Shown here one piece after another: positions 26,701 through 38,275 of a stretch of 64,000 bases of DNA (the first letter of the stretch is position 1; every line of letters begins with the position of its first letter). A program made the position numbers and the translations under genes. Origin of the DNA: Sarcophilus harrisii (lineage: Eukaryota > Chordata > Mammalia > Dasyuromorphia > Dasyuridae); contig NC_045429.1 in the NCBI RefSeq assembly GCF_902635505.1, positions 464,583,359-464,647,358 on the forward strand. Reading direction: 5' to 3'. Under the pieces are notes generated by a model. It saw only the letters and a list, made by a program, of their open reading frames with translations. It did no database searches and was not told the DNA's origin.

Positions 26701-28600
26701 TAGGCATGGGGCCAAGAAAGCCCCAGGGGGCAGAGCCTGGCACAAAGCCTCAGTCCAGGGGCTGAAGCCATGAAGAACAGAAGAAAATGCATACAGACCC
26801 AAAGAGTAACCCAGACAACCCGAATACCTCCAAACTAAAACCCAGTGGAGCCACAAGGACTCTGGAGGTAGAGAAATGAAGCAGAAGTCAAAGGGCTGCC
26901 TTGGGCTGGCCTTAAACTATTTTCTCTCTTGTTCCTCTTGCTTGCTGGGGGGAATCTTGTGGGTGGGGTCTGAGCTGGGACAGGGTCAGCTCTTCCTTAC
27001 TTGATTTCCTCCTCTCCTGCAAGAGGGTCCCAGCCCCAGCCCCAGAAGACCCTCTGGGATCAGAACAAGTGCCTCTCTGTGCTAGCAATGGTAAAAAAAA
27101 AATATTATACATTGTTATAAATTAATGTGAAGGAAGGGGAGACGTCTGGGTGGGAGTGTGATCCACACCCAGCCAGGATCCCTTTCTACACAAAGCTTAT
27201 CGTGGTTGCCACACTGAGGACCCTCCCCCAGAAATCCCTGGTGGTTCCTTAACTGTAAGAAGCCAACAACAGGCTGTTTCTGAGACACAGACCTGAAGCA
27301 GCAAGGCTTGCACGGAGTTAAAATAAAGGACCGGGACAGAAGTCTGTGATACTTCTGCTCAAGCCCAAAAAGCAGAGATCACAATCACAAAGGAATGATT
27401 CCCTGGGACCAAAGGGGATGAAGGTCAATCAGTCTCTCTGATTGGGGTTGCCAGCTTGGCTCTAGAAGGAAGCATTAACCCTGATGGCTGCTCCTCCTCC
27501 CGCCCAGAGCCCTTCAGGCCCCATGCTGCACTCTTCACCTTACACAGCGTGGTTACATTGTACAGGAAAACACAAGATACACATATTGAGTCCTTGCTTG
27601 GAAGGGGAGAACCCGGAGGCAGGAGGAAGCCCAGTTTGTGCTGCCATCAAGAACCTCAGAGCTTGGAAGGGGCCCCAGAGTCAGCGGAAGCAAGCTCAGT
27701 GCAAAGGCAAGAGGGTTCAGTTGGAGGACCAAGGCCTGACTTCAAGTCCAGAATTTGAATGCTGACTTTTCTGAAGGAGATGGACAAGATGGCCTCGGAG
27801 ACCCCTCCCAGGTGGCAGCCAGACTAGAGTGGAAGCCCTTCTGGGCTGGGAGGCTCACTCCCTAAAGAGCCCACAGCACTTCAGGGTGGAGGATTCTGGG
27901 AGCTGCTCCTGACACCAAGCCTCAAAGTTTTGCCTTCTGGCACCAAAGAGAACCCGAAGGACCCCCTTTTCCACGATGGCCTGACCAATCCTGGGTAAGA
28001 GTTACTGTGGCCTCCCCACATGGCATGAGCCCCAAGGCCTTTCCCTTCCTGGGCCCTTCCATTGGACACTTACCAGCTGCTCCACCCTTTGCTGGGCCAT
28101 GGACTGATCCTCTCCCGGGGAGGACCTACCACCCTCCCCCCCCCCCCCCCCCCAATCCTCCCAGCACATCCAACCAAGGTAGGGCAGGGAAGCTCCTCCA
28201 GGTCTTATTCCATGCTGTGGGGACCAGTCAGGCCCATCATCTCTCAGCATCCTACGGGTCATCCCTGAGGTAGCAGTCTGAGTGACCCCCAACTGATGGG
28301 ACCCCCTCTCCCTGCCCCAAGAACATGAGGCCACTAGCAGAAGCAAAAAGCAGCCCGGGAAGCTGGCTCTTCTTTGAGGTTTCCTGCACATTTTATGAAC
28401 AAAGTGGCTGACAGACAGTCACAGCTTCATGCAAATCCTTGCTCTTGCTGCTTGTGCATTTGGATGTCTGGTTCTGGATTCAAACTCCGGAATGGCAACT
28501 TATAATGACCATGGGCAAGCTGTCCAGGTGACTCAATGCCCAGGAGGGGGAACCTCCCACTCACCTGGGGAGACCTGGCTGTCAGGAGCATGGGAGCCAT
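21893..28600 (-). CDS. C2H2 zinc-finger gene B with KRAB-B but no visible KRAB-A exon
   Basis: Three exons are seen in order on the minus strand: leader exon 28600-28565 ([12 protein letters not shown], phase 0 end), KRAB-B exon 26460-26365 (phase 1 in and out) and finger exon 23757-21893 (phase 1 in, open to its stop). The KRAB-B and finger exons join in frame. The leader cannot join KRAB-B in frame without a phase 0-to-1 exon, the exact role of the usual 127-nt KRAB-A exon, and I found none between 26.5 and 28.6 kb. Either the gene has lost KRAB-A and now starts inside the finger exon (first Met at 23704, giving 603 residues), or it is decaying while the finger exon remains open. If expressed, it would be a nuclear DNA-binding protein without TRIM28 recruitment. 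A ZNF143-type site and a CCAAT box lie upstream near 29.5 kb. Confidence 0.75.
23758..26364. other. Intron of gene B with a SINE-like repeat
   Basis: Spans from the KRAB-B exon to the finger exon. About 24765-25000 starts 'tgttgttgtttgcccttcac' and matches a repeat pattern common in marsupial genomes, probably a SINE. About 24510-24590 is a MIR-like tail. The rest is AT-rich without recognisable genes. Confidence 0.45.
26365..26460 (-). CDS. KRAB-B box exon of gene B
   Basis: The exon is 96 nt in phase 1-1, flanked by a GAGCAG acceptor and a CCAG|GTGAGT donor. It encodes [20 protein letters not shown] followed by [12 protein letters not shown], a textbook KRAB-B box in length, phase and sequence. 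Its conservation argues that gene B was once a normal KRAB-AB gene. Confidence 0.9.
26461..27801. other. Intron of gene B where KRAB-A would be expected
   Basis: I read the minus strand for a KRAB-A box (DVAV...F...EEW, MLE) and found none. GC is moderate; a short A-run and AT-rich break sit near 27090-27125. No repeat family recognised. Confidence 0.5.
27802..28484 (+). repeat. Segmental duplication, copy 2
   Basis: About 683 bp, homologous end to end with 19104-19768. It contains the matching poly(C) run (about 28135-28153) and lies in the first intron of gene B, 80 bp from the leader exon. As part of the gene B locus it is the likely source copy. Confidence 0.85.
28565..28600 (-). CDS. 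First coding exon of gene B ([12 protein letters not shown])
   Basis: Twelve codons end at CAG|GTGAGTGG, in the same form as gene A's leader exon. The upstream sequence also matches gene A ('gagtgagttctggacactgga' against 'gaagtgagctctgtggactc' on the minus strand). Good start context (purine at -3, G at +4). Confidence 0.8.
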
Positions 28601-28984
28601 TCCAGTGTCCAGAACTCACTCCTCTTGGGCAAGAGCAGAGAGCTGGGGAGGAAAAGGAAACCGTGAGTGGGGCTGGCCCTGCCCTGCCTGAGAACACCCC
28701 CAAAGCCTTCTCCCCCATCCTTCAGCGCTGTCTGCCAGATGTTGGGGATATGTGGGTAAAGAAAGCACCGCTGGTCCCCCAGAACCTTATGTTCCCAGGG
28801 AGAGGCTCGAAGTCCAGTCTAAGAAACTTGGGTTCACTCCCATCTACAAGTGGAAGAAGACCTCTCTGAGCCTCAGTTTGCTCACCTAGAAAATGGGTAA
28901 AATCAGTCCCACCTACCTCGGGGCTGTTTGGGGCATTAGGGGCATAAATCAATTCAATTGATTATTCAATCAAATGACTCAACC

Positions 28985-29016
28985 CATGCAATGTGCTATG
29001 TAAGAGACAGAGAGAC

Positions 29017-29047
<31 letters not shown>

Positions 29048-29380
29048 CAGACAGACAGAGACAGACAGAGAGAGACAGAGAAACAGAGAGAGACAGAGAC
29101 AGAGAGAGACAGGCAGAGAGAGACAGAGACAGAGAGAGAGACAGAGAGAGACAGAGAAACAGAGAGAGACAGAGACAGAGAGACACACACAGATAGAGAG
29201 AAGGGGCTAGAAGGGAAAGAAGAGGAGGAGGTCACAGTGGAGTCAGAGAGGAAGAGAGGCAGAAGGGGAAAGAGAAGAGGGAAGAAGGGGAGGATGGTGA
29301 GGCGTAGTGAAGAAGAGAAGCCGTGAGAGAGGGAGGATGAGGAAGGGAGGAGAAAGAGGGAGGAGGGCAGGGGGCGTCAC
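28985..29380. repeat. (ACAGAG)n/(GA)n polypurine tract
   Basis: An irregular GAGACAGA-type microsatellite (28998-29200) passes into a G/A-rich stretch. It gives long Arg/Glu/Asp or Ser/Leu open frames on both strands that are not genes. Confidence 0.9.
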
Positions 29381-30060
29381 TGGACACTGACCCGGAACTC
29401 CCTTCAGATACACCCGTGGCTCCCACCAGGTTGGAATCAGGACAGTAGGGGGAAGAGGAATTCACCTGGGAGAACCCACCAATCAAAGGGACCTCCCGGC
29501 GTTTCCACGACAACCGTTGTATAAGCGCCCACGCCTTCTGGGAAATGCAGTCTTGAGGAGCTGGAGAGCTGTGCTCACGGACGATTCAGTGGCTGCCGCC
29601 CTGGAAACCTGCGGTGCCCAGAGGAGGACGAGGGAGCTGGCTGGGTCTCGGGTGGGCCGTTGCCCTGTTCTCCTCGCTGCCTTGCAGTGAGGTCCCAGGC
29701 CCGGGCACAGCGTGAGGCGACGGGCGGCCCCTGCATTGTGCCCCAGAAATGTGCTTCCGCCGTTGGGAGCCCGCGCTGGGGGACCTCTCGGAGGTGGCAG
29801 CCACAGCCTGTTCCCCGTGGAGACTCCTCCGCTGCCTGGAGCCTGGGAAAGGGCCAAGAGTCCCCCAAACAGGCCGCCCCTTTGCCCCCCCCCCCCCCGC
29901 CGTGCTGAGTCCCCCACTTCTGGGTGCATCCCGTCCATTCTCTGAATTCTTTCTCCGGGGCCGATCCCCTTGGCAAATCTCCCGGCCGTCAGGTGCGCGC
30001 TCTTCCTTGATCCCCCTTTCCTTTATGCGGCCCTTGGAGGCCTGAGCTCCTGGCTGTGAG
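29380..30060 (-). promoter_or_regulatory. CpG-rich promoter region of gene B
   Basis: CpG-rich sequence 0.8-1.4 kb upstream of gene B's leader exon. It contains a ZNF143-type site (29528-29551) and a CCAAT box (29479-29483). No coding sequence recognised; the open frames on both strands are compositional. Confidence 0.55.
29528..29551 (-). promoter_or_regulatory. ZNF143/SBS-type promoter motif
   Basis: On the minus strand the core reads ACTGCATTTCCCAGAAGGC, close to the ACTACAATTCCCAGAATGC motif found in many housekeeping and KRAB-ZNF promoters. Orientation agrees with gene B transcription. Confidence 0.5.
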
Positions 30061-30800
30061 CAGGGGAGCCCAGAAACTCTCTCTCAGACTTCGGGGGAAA
30101 GCTCGGGAACTTCCTCAGAGAAGCTCTCCCCTGAGAGACCCGCCCCAGGGAATCAAGATAAAGTGCTTCCATTCCCTTCATCCTGGTGGAACTAGTTGGG
30201 CGCAGGACCTCTCCTACTTAGCCCGAGCTGGAGGTCCTAGATTTCTATCCAACTCTATTGAGTTGGAGATTGGTCTAGGGACACTCTTTGAAATGAAAAA
30301 TTTCTATTCAGCTCCGAAAATCTCTGTCTGATCTCAATTCAAACTGTCCCCAGCTTCCAGCCAAAGTTTCAGTTATAAAAAGAGGCAACTTGGGGCTCAT
30401 TCCTTGCAGGGGATCCAAAAGCGGGAACATGCCGTGCTAAGGAACCTCTCTCTCCCCTTGGCATAGCTGCGATCCTCTGCCCACTGAAAGGACATTCTCT
30501 TTTCAGCGTTACTCCCCCTTTATCTCTCTCACCTGTTTCCCTAACAGGACCCTTCCCCTCTTTACCGAGTCTCTGTCGGGATTTCTCTGCTAGATCTTTA
30601 CTTCTCTGTCGGGACCCTGCCACTAAGAAAGTCAGCCTGCAAAAGATGACTTCTCAGTTCTAATAGTAAACTTCTTTTGCCAGTCTAACTTTTTGGGTTT
30701 GTAAATTCATATACCGAGGACCTGCACCGACCAGACGGGGTTCCCGCAACTCCCTGCCCTGCGCTGAACCTCATTAGCTTCAGGACCTGGGGATGCAGGG
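30061..30800 (+). mobile_element. Possible LTR
   Basis: A TATA-like box (GTTATAAAAAG, near 30373) is followed by about 350 bp of C/T-rich sequence with 'agtaaacttcttttgcc' and 'accagacggggttcccgcaa', an arrangement typical of an LTR U3-R-U5. Ends were not defined. Fossil; weak call. Confidence 0.3.
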
Positions 30801-32174
30801 GTCAAGAAAAATTTATAAAGGAAGAATGCAAAGGAGGTGGGCTGGCTTTCTGCCTCTGCCCTTCTTTAGGAGGAGGGCACAGAAAGGACAGAAGTAAGAA
30901 GAGCCTTCCAGTGACTTTCTCTCCTTTTTCTCTCCTTCCTTTTGTGTGGGACAGTAAGGTCACAAGAACAATTAGAGACTCTCAGAGTAAGAAAAAGCAA
31001 AAAGGGGTTTGTTAGGGTCTCCCATGTGACAAGGCATTTGTCAGGAAAGCAAGGCAAAGCAAAAACTGCAAAACACTAGATGAAATAATCTCAATGCAGG
31101 CTATTTTCTCCCATTGTTTGGGGGGAGTGGGGACTTACATTCTCAAATTGGAAATCTATCCCAGAACCATGAATTGCCTTTAAAAGCAGTACTTGAATGC
31201 TAAGTAAGAGGTGGAAGGAAGGGGAGAGGGGGGAGAGAAACACCTGCTGCTTTTTAGCTATAGCTCAAATTGTTATTACAAAGCCTCAGGTCACAATTAG
31301 GTGATAGTTTAAGGCTGGATTCCCATGAAAGGGTCTTCCCTCAGTTAATTCCACACAATCCTTCCTCTTTGTTATCCTTTGAAGACCTCAGATACCCTAT
31401 TGTTGATACATTTCATCAACCATCTTGTTCTCAGTCGCCAATCCCTTTAGACCTGGTTTATCCTTTTTCTCTACTGGGGTCCATCCTTGTTTTACTGGAC
31501 TTTCCTCTCCAGGTTGCTCAGTCTTTCCTCTGTGGAAATCCCAGTCTTGTTCCCAAAGGCCAAACTTTCTCTATAAACCCACCTGTGGGTCATCCCATGG
31601 CCACCACTCTCCTCTGGGTCAGCCCACCATAGCATCCTGCCTTGTGGTGTCTTTTTCCTTCCCTCATATCATGCTGTATCTCTCCTAACTCCACTATGCT
31701 TTCCCTCCCCCCACATCTCCCTATAGCTAACTTTTAGGGTGCTACGTCCTTTTCAGGATTTAGCCTGCCAACTAAGGGCCTGTCCCAACTTCATGGGGTC
31801 TTCCCTTTCTACTGGGAAGTTGTGAGTTCTACCGAGGAACTTATAAAATCCCTTTCCTTGCTAACTATATGTTCTCTCCAATCTATAACAAATCCAGTGT
31901 CTCTGTTTTCTGGTTAGTAATTATTTTCAACCATGGCCTGGTGTTTAATCAGCCTATTCATTATACAAATTATGATTCTCTATCCCCAACTCCTGTCAGA
32001 GGCCATCTATCACCCCAACCATTTGGGTCCCCAGTAATTAGAATAGGTAACCTTTCACAAACAAAAATGACTATCAGCAACAATAAAAATACTAAAAGAG
32101 ACAGATATATCCATCTAGCAACAGATAGATGACTAGGCCAAATACTCACTTACTTATTTAGGATATAATGACCT
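30801..32174. other. No gene seen; LTR-like fragment copy 2
   Basis: No coding region recognised. Positions 31740-31860 are the second copy of the repeat noted at 3620-3860. Otherwise mixed sequence. Confidence 0.35.
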
Positions 32175-32350
32175 GTATACTTATTGTGTATCTAATTTAT
32201 ATTTTAATGTATTTAACATCTACTGGTCATCCTGCCATCTAGGGGAGGGGGTGGGGGGTAAGAGGTGAAAAATTGGAACAAGAGGTTTGGCAATTGTTAA
32301 CGCTGTAAAGTTACCCATGCATATAACCTGTAAATAAAAGGCTATTAAAT
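32175..32350 (+). mobile_element. L1 3' end, copy 2
   Basis: Nearly identical by eye to 4882-5055 across its whole length, including the 'ggtttggcaattgttaa' block and the 'aaataaaaggctatt' end, followed by an A-rich tail to about 32395. Confidence 0.7.
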
Positions 32351-32395
32351 ACAAAAAAAAAATTAAAAATAACAAAATAAAAAAATTTTAAAAAA

Positions 32396-33096
32396 AGGAT
32401 ATAATGACCACATATTTTCAGATAGGAAACTGCAAGTTCTTGTATCCACTAAATAGTTTAGTGGATTATAGAAAATTGGTATAAGGGGGAAAAGCAGGGA
32501 CATGATTATAATCAAAAAATGGTCCTTCAGGCCTCAGCCTGAGAGCACATACATGACGGGATAAAGTATTAGCTCAGTTAAACAATTCCACCTTATAGCC
32601 CAATTCATTAAGAATTAGGTGTGTTCTTATTCAAAGGAACACCACTGGGAAACTGAGTCAGAAGGATCCCTCCTTAAGCGGAGGCTAAAGTTGTCCTCCC
32701 ATTTCTTACCCAGATACTAACCTCTACCTGTAACAATTCAGGATCACATTCCACTCAATACCTTGTGGCAGTTTCCTTTCAGATGATGGATTGTTGGCTT
32801 GATGATCATTCTGAATTCAAAACCTTAAATAATATCAGCTTCAGTCTCAGATTTTTATTTCAAATAGCAGTACTCATTAATCAAAGCTTCAGATGAATTT
32901 AGGTCTCAAGGATCACATATCCTAAATAAGTACTGACTATATCGAAGTAGATGAGTTTTAAATTAACATAAATCATTTTACTTTAAGATGCTCAATAACC
33001 AATCTATATCAAAACATGTTCAGGTATTAACCATGTTCTTTTAATTTAATTTAATTTTTTACTTTTCGTATTATAGCTTTTTATTTACAAAACATA
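32396..33096. other. No gene seen
   Basis: AT-rich sequence. Just before the zinc-finger pseudogene (33060-33105) is 'ctttttatttacaaaaca', typical of an antisense L1 3' end, so the 5' side of the pseudogene may be cut by a LINE insertion. Confidence 0.4.
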
Positions 33097-33953
<857 letters not shown>

Positions 33954-36900
33954 GAAAGACCTCAGACATGCAGCCAGGGCATTGTGGGAGAGAACACAGC
34001 TTATTCAGCATCAAGATGTTCAACTGGAAGTAAACCTCAGGAGGAGAATCAATGTCAGAAGACCTCAATATTGTGAGGAATCCCTTTCCTTGGTATCAGA
34101 TAATTATTATTGAAGAGAAATTGTATTATTGTCCAAGTCTTTCCCTTGAAGAAGCAGCTTTCTTGACATGAGAATTTCCATAACAGAAATTTTATTAATA
34201 CATTTGATGAGATGTGGGAAAAATGGGGGGAGATCCCCTCTGCTCAGAGACATAGGTCCAAATGCAAAAGAATTTGCAAACCCTGAAATCTGTGGCAAAA
34301 AGGAAGTTTTATTTGTTCACTAAGAAACTCTCTTAGCAGGGAAATCCCTAACGAGATTTTCAAAAAGTGTATAAACAGAAACCTATTTTATGAGCAAATC
34401 TTGACCGGGGCCTGGGGACAGTTTGAGCTGATTATTAGACCAAGATCTCCAATTGAAAGAAATTTTTTGAAGGCTTTTTTTTTTTTTCAGAGTCTCAAGA
34501 ATTACACTATTTTCCCATATAGGAATACAAACATTTTAATCTTTAAAAAACATAGGTTTTTTCTTCCCTTTTTATCATTATGCTTCTATTCATCTTTTCA
34601 TCAAAAATAATTGAAAATCCCCTATTTCATTGAATATCCATCTTTTCCATAGATAATACTTAGTTTTGCTAGGAAGTTGATTCTTGGCTGCAGTCCAAGT
34701 TCCTTTGCCCTTGGAAATATATTCCAGGCCTTTCAATCCTTTAAAGTGAAAGATGCTGGGTCCTGGGTAATCCTGATTGTGGCTCCTTGACATTTGAATT
34801 ATTTCTTTCTGGCTACTTGCAGTATTTTCTCCTTAATCTGATAATTCTGGAATTTAGCTACAATATTCCTGAGAATTTTTATTTTTGAGGTTTCTTTCAA
34901 GAGGTGATTGATGGATTATATTCTGATCAGTTGATCCCCAGGTATTTTATGCATTTTGTGGTTATTTGCAAAAGAATTTTTCCTATTGTTACTGCTTCAT
35001 GCATTTTATTATATTGAAATCCTATTAATTTTTGAAAACATAATGTTTTATCTTATACTTTTGCATCCATATATGCTTCTAAAAGGATTTTGGTAGGATT
35101 CTTTCTCAACTTTTAAGAATAATTTGGATGGTATGGGTAGTATTCTTTATGTTTGGTAGAATTCTCTTGTGAATCCTTCTAGACTAGAGGTATTAGTAGT
35201 ATATAGTAAATAAGAGTAGTGGTAGTAATAATAGTTGCTGCTGCTGCTGCAGTTTTGGTAATTTTTTTATATCTACTTCTTTTCCTTTTTTGACACTAGG
35301 TTATTTAAGATTTTTATCTGTTTTTCTGAGAGTTTTAGTATATTTTTAAAGGTATTCCTATATTTCTTATGTGTTCTCAGTTCTGTTAGCATATAGCTGA
35401 ACAATGTGTTCTGATTATTTTTCTCTAAGATGTAATATTCTCTGGGAGCAGGTTTCTTAGGGGGGGTCTAGAGACAAAATCTTAGTTTCAGTTCAGTAAT
35501 CACCCCAAATGCAGCCAGGAGTTAAAGTCCAAATCCTTTATTGTCTCCTTCAAAGTCTTTTCTCCTTCATTGGTTTTTGGAAGGCCTTCCAGATCTTGGT
35601 TACAGTATTCTCCACAGGACAACCTGCCACCACTTGTCTTCCTTAGTTATCCGTGACTTCCTTCTCTGGCTTCTGAATCTCCTCAACTGAACCCTGGCTG
35701 AGGCTTGGAGAGCTTATATATACTCTCTTAAAGGTGTGAATCTTGTAGAACTATAGTAAGTACATGTACTGAACTAGAGAACTGTTAAATACCATGCTAA
35801 ATAATCATTGTCTCTATCAATTCCACTGATTTAGCATCTTGTTTCAATCCTATGTCAAGTTCAAATAAAAGTCTGTGCTGATATCTGATATCACCTCATT
35901 TATTTACTATTTTATTAATTTTATTTTATGCTCATTTCCTTTTAATCAGACTACCTTAGCGATACTTTTATTAGTCTCTTCAAAGAATCAACTTTTTTTT
36001 TTTTTTTTTTTAAATTTGTTATGATCTAAAAAGAATGTACTATCTCTGGTTTTTTTTACATTTGGAATATTCATGTGGTCTACTACATGGTCAATTTTTA
36101 TAAAAGTTATATACAACTTATGAAAGTTGTAATCCAATTTAGAAGAAATCGTGTCTTTTAAGTTTACTTTTTCTAGAAATTTTTTCTCTATTTTCCATTT
36201 TGCTAGAGAGGCCTATTGAAATCTCCTATCACTATTATGTTGCTAGCTATGTCTTCTGGTATCTCAGACAATATTTCTTTAATGAATTTGGATCCTAAGG
36301 CAACTGGGAGTATATAAGTTTATTACTGATATTGTTTTATTGTCTATAATTCTTATCAACATAATATAGTTTTCTCACTCCTAAAAAAATTTTTTTTTGC
36401 TTTATCAGGAGTGTTTGATGCTCAGTAATTTTTTTCCCTGTCCCTTTAGTTTTATTTTGTATTTCTTTGTTCTTTAAGTGAGTATATCATAAGAAACAGA
36501 TTATAGGGCTTTGTTTCCTTTTCCAAACTTCTATTCTTTTTTTGTTTTCTTGGGTAGTTTAATTCATTTAATTTATGAATTTCCCTCTTCTGCTGTTCAC
36601 ATAGTACTCCCCCCCCTCAGTTACTGTATTTTATTCATTTTTTTAAGGTGATCATTTAAGGTGGTCCTCCTTTACCCTGGTTACCTCCCTCTCATTTGTT
36701 ATCCTTTTCCCTCTGGGGTCTTGCTTATTCGGTCTTTTTTCTTTCCTGCTTTAATCTAATTCCTCCCTCTTTTTTCTTCCCACTCTAAATAGATTTTGCC
36801 TTTCCGCCTCCCAATTATTGCTGTTCATAACTTTTAAATTTTATTTTTGTGCCTCTTTCTAAAGATTTCTCTCATTCTCTTCATTATTTATCCTATCTCC

Positions 36901-37710
36901 TCCAACCTTACCTTCTGCCCAACCATTCCTGGGAAGATCTGGAACAATCTCAGAAAACATCTCAGAAAGTAATAGCTGCACTATTCTTCTCCACTGTTTC
37001 TAAAGAGTGGAAAGATACATAACTGGTGTTTGTATTCTGAATCTCGGAATCTCAAGCATTCAAGAGACTGCCCATGGTTTTCCATATTGTACTTGGGCTG
37101 TAATTTCCTCCAGATTGCCATGGAGGAACAGAACATTTCCACGTGCCTACCTGAATTTGACTAGTTTGAAAGATACCTCTTAAGGATGCATGATTGAGGA
37201 GGTACATGTGTACAAAAACAAGATACACAAACATCTTGAAACCAACAAAACTCAGAGACCAAAACTGGCCTAAGCTAACCCAAGCAAGCCTCTGGGAAAA
37301 GATTGAAAAGAAGAAATCTCCCAGGGGAGGGCCTAAAATAGGCATCTTCAAAGGTTTTTTTTGCAGGAAGAATACAGAGATCAGAGAATCATAAGGGTGC
37401 ATGAATCAGAATGAAGTTTGTCTTAACATGTTCTCAAGGTATGAGGGATATTGACTGTACCCAAGAAATAACTCCTAAGATTCAACTTTTCCAAGTGGGA
37501 TGGATCCATGCATGGGTCCCCCTTTCTCAATAGATTTGGGGAGCTGTCCCTGGTACCAAGATGGCCAACTATCTCTAGGTAGTATTTTGAACAAGTTCTT
37601 GTCATCCAAGAGACATTTCATGACTTGTCATCCATGTGCTTAAATGTTCCCATTCACAGGGCATTATTGACTTATACATATAATGATGGATTATATATGT
37701 GATGATAAGA
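33954..37710. other. LINE-rich, gene-free region
   Basis: About 34560-36950 is T-rich text that reads as antisense LINE (L1-like) sequence, for example around 34640-34900 and 36180-36420, interrupted by an LTR (35431-35855). A short (TGC)n run is at 35236-35252. 33954-34560 and 36950-37710 show nothing I recognise. Confidence 0.4.
35431..35855 (-). repeat. Solo LTR of the class II ERV family
   Basis: Starts 'tctctgggagcaggtttctt' and contains the 'aatgcagccaggagttaaag' block shared with the 15.1-kb LTR in the same orientation. The outer end is diverged. No internal viral sequence adjoins it, so it is a solo LTR fossil. Confidence 0.6.
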
Positions 37711-37714
37711 AGGA

Positions 37715-37965
37715 AGAAATAAGCATTTATAGGATGCCTACTATGTACCATGCACAGTTTCTATGGCTATGATTTAATTTAATTCTTACAACCACTATGG
37801 GAGGTAAGTGCTAGCGTGATCCCCATTTTATAAGCTAGAAAACTGAGGCAAAGAGGAAAAGTGACTTGTGCAGGGTTCCAGCCAGTGTCTGAGACTGGAA
37901 TTAAACTCAGATTTTACCGACTCTTAAGTCCAGCACTCTGTGCCTAGCTGGGAAGTCTCCAGAAT
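37715..37965 (-). mobile_element. MIR element, minus orientation
   Basis: Plus-strand text 'tataggatgcctactatgta', 'ccattttataagctagaaaactgaggc' and 'gtgacttgtgcaggg' is the reverse complement of MIR body sequence. Confidence 0.65.
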
Positions 37966-38019
37966 TGTGATACCCTGGGCTACCCAGATCAAAGAATCAC
38001 CATTCACTCATCTGTGAAA

Positions 38020-38275
38020 TGGGGACAATAAGGCAGTAGTTCAATCATGACTGACTCTTCATGACTCCATTTGGGGTTTTCTTGACATAGACTGTGAAGT
38101 GTTTTGCTATTCCTTTCTCCAGATCATTTTATAGATAAGAAATGGAGGCAAACAGGGAAAAGTGACTGTCCCAGGCTCACCTAGCTGGCCAGTGTTGAGG
38201 ACAGAGTTGAACGCAGGTCTTTCTGACTCCAGGTCCAGTGCTCTGTGCACTATGGCACTCCCAGCTGCCTCAGGG
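38020..38275 (-). mobile_element. tRNA-derived SINE, minus orientation
   Basis: Plus-strand text 'tctttctgactccaggtccagtgctctgtgcactatggc' near the right end is the inverted SINE head, and the 'catttggggttttcttgaca' body is the inverted tail. Essentially full length. Confidence 0.7.

Noticed and set aside
28958-29326. Arg/Asp/Glu-repeat and Ser/Leu/Cys-repeat open frames
   Set aside because: Translations of the GAGACA microsatellite.
30056-30331. Open frame of about 91 codons near the gene B promoter
   Set aside because: No domain; it overlaps a possible LTR and has no splice or homology support.
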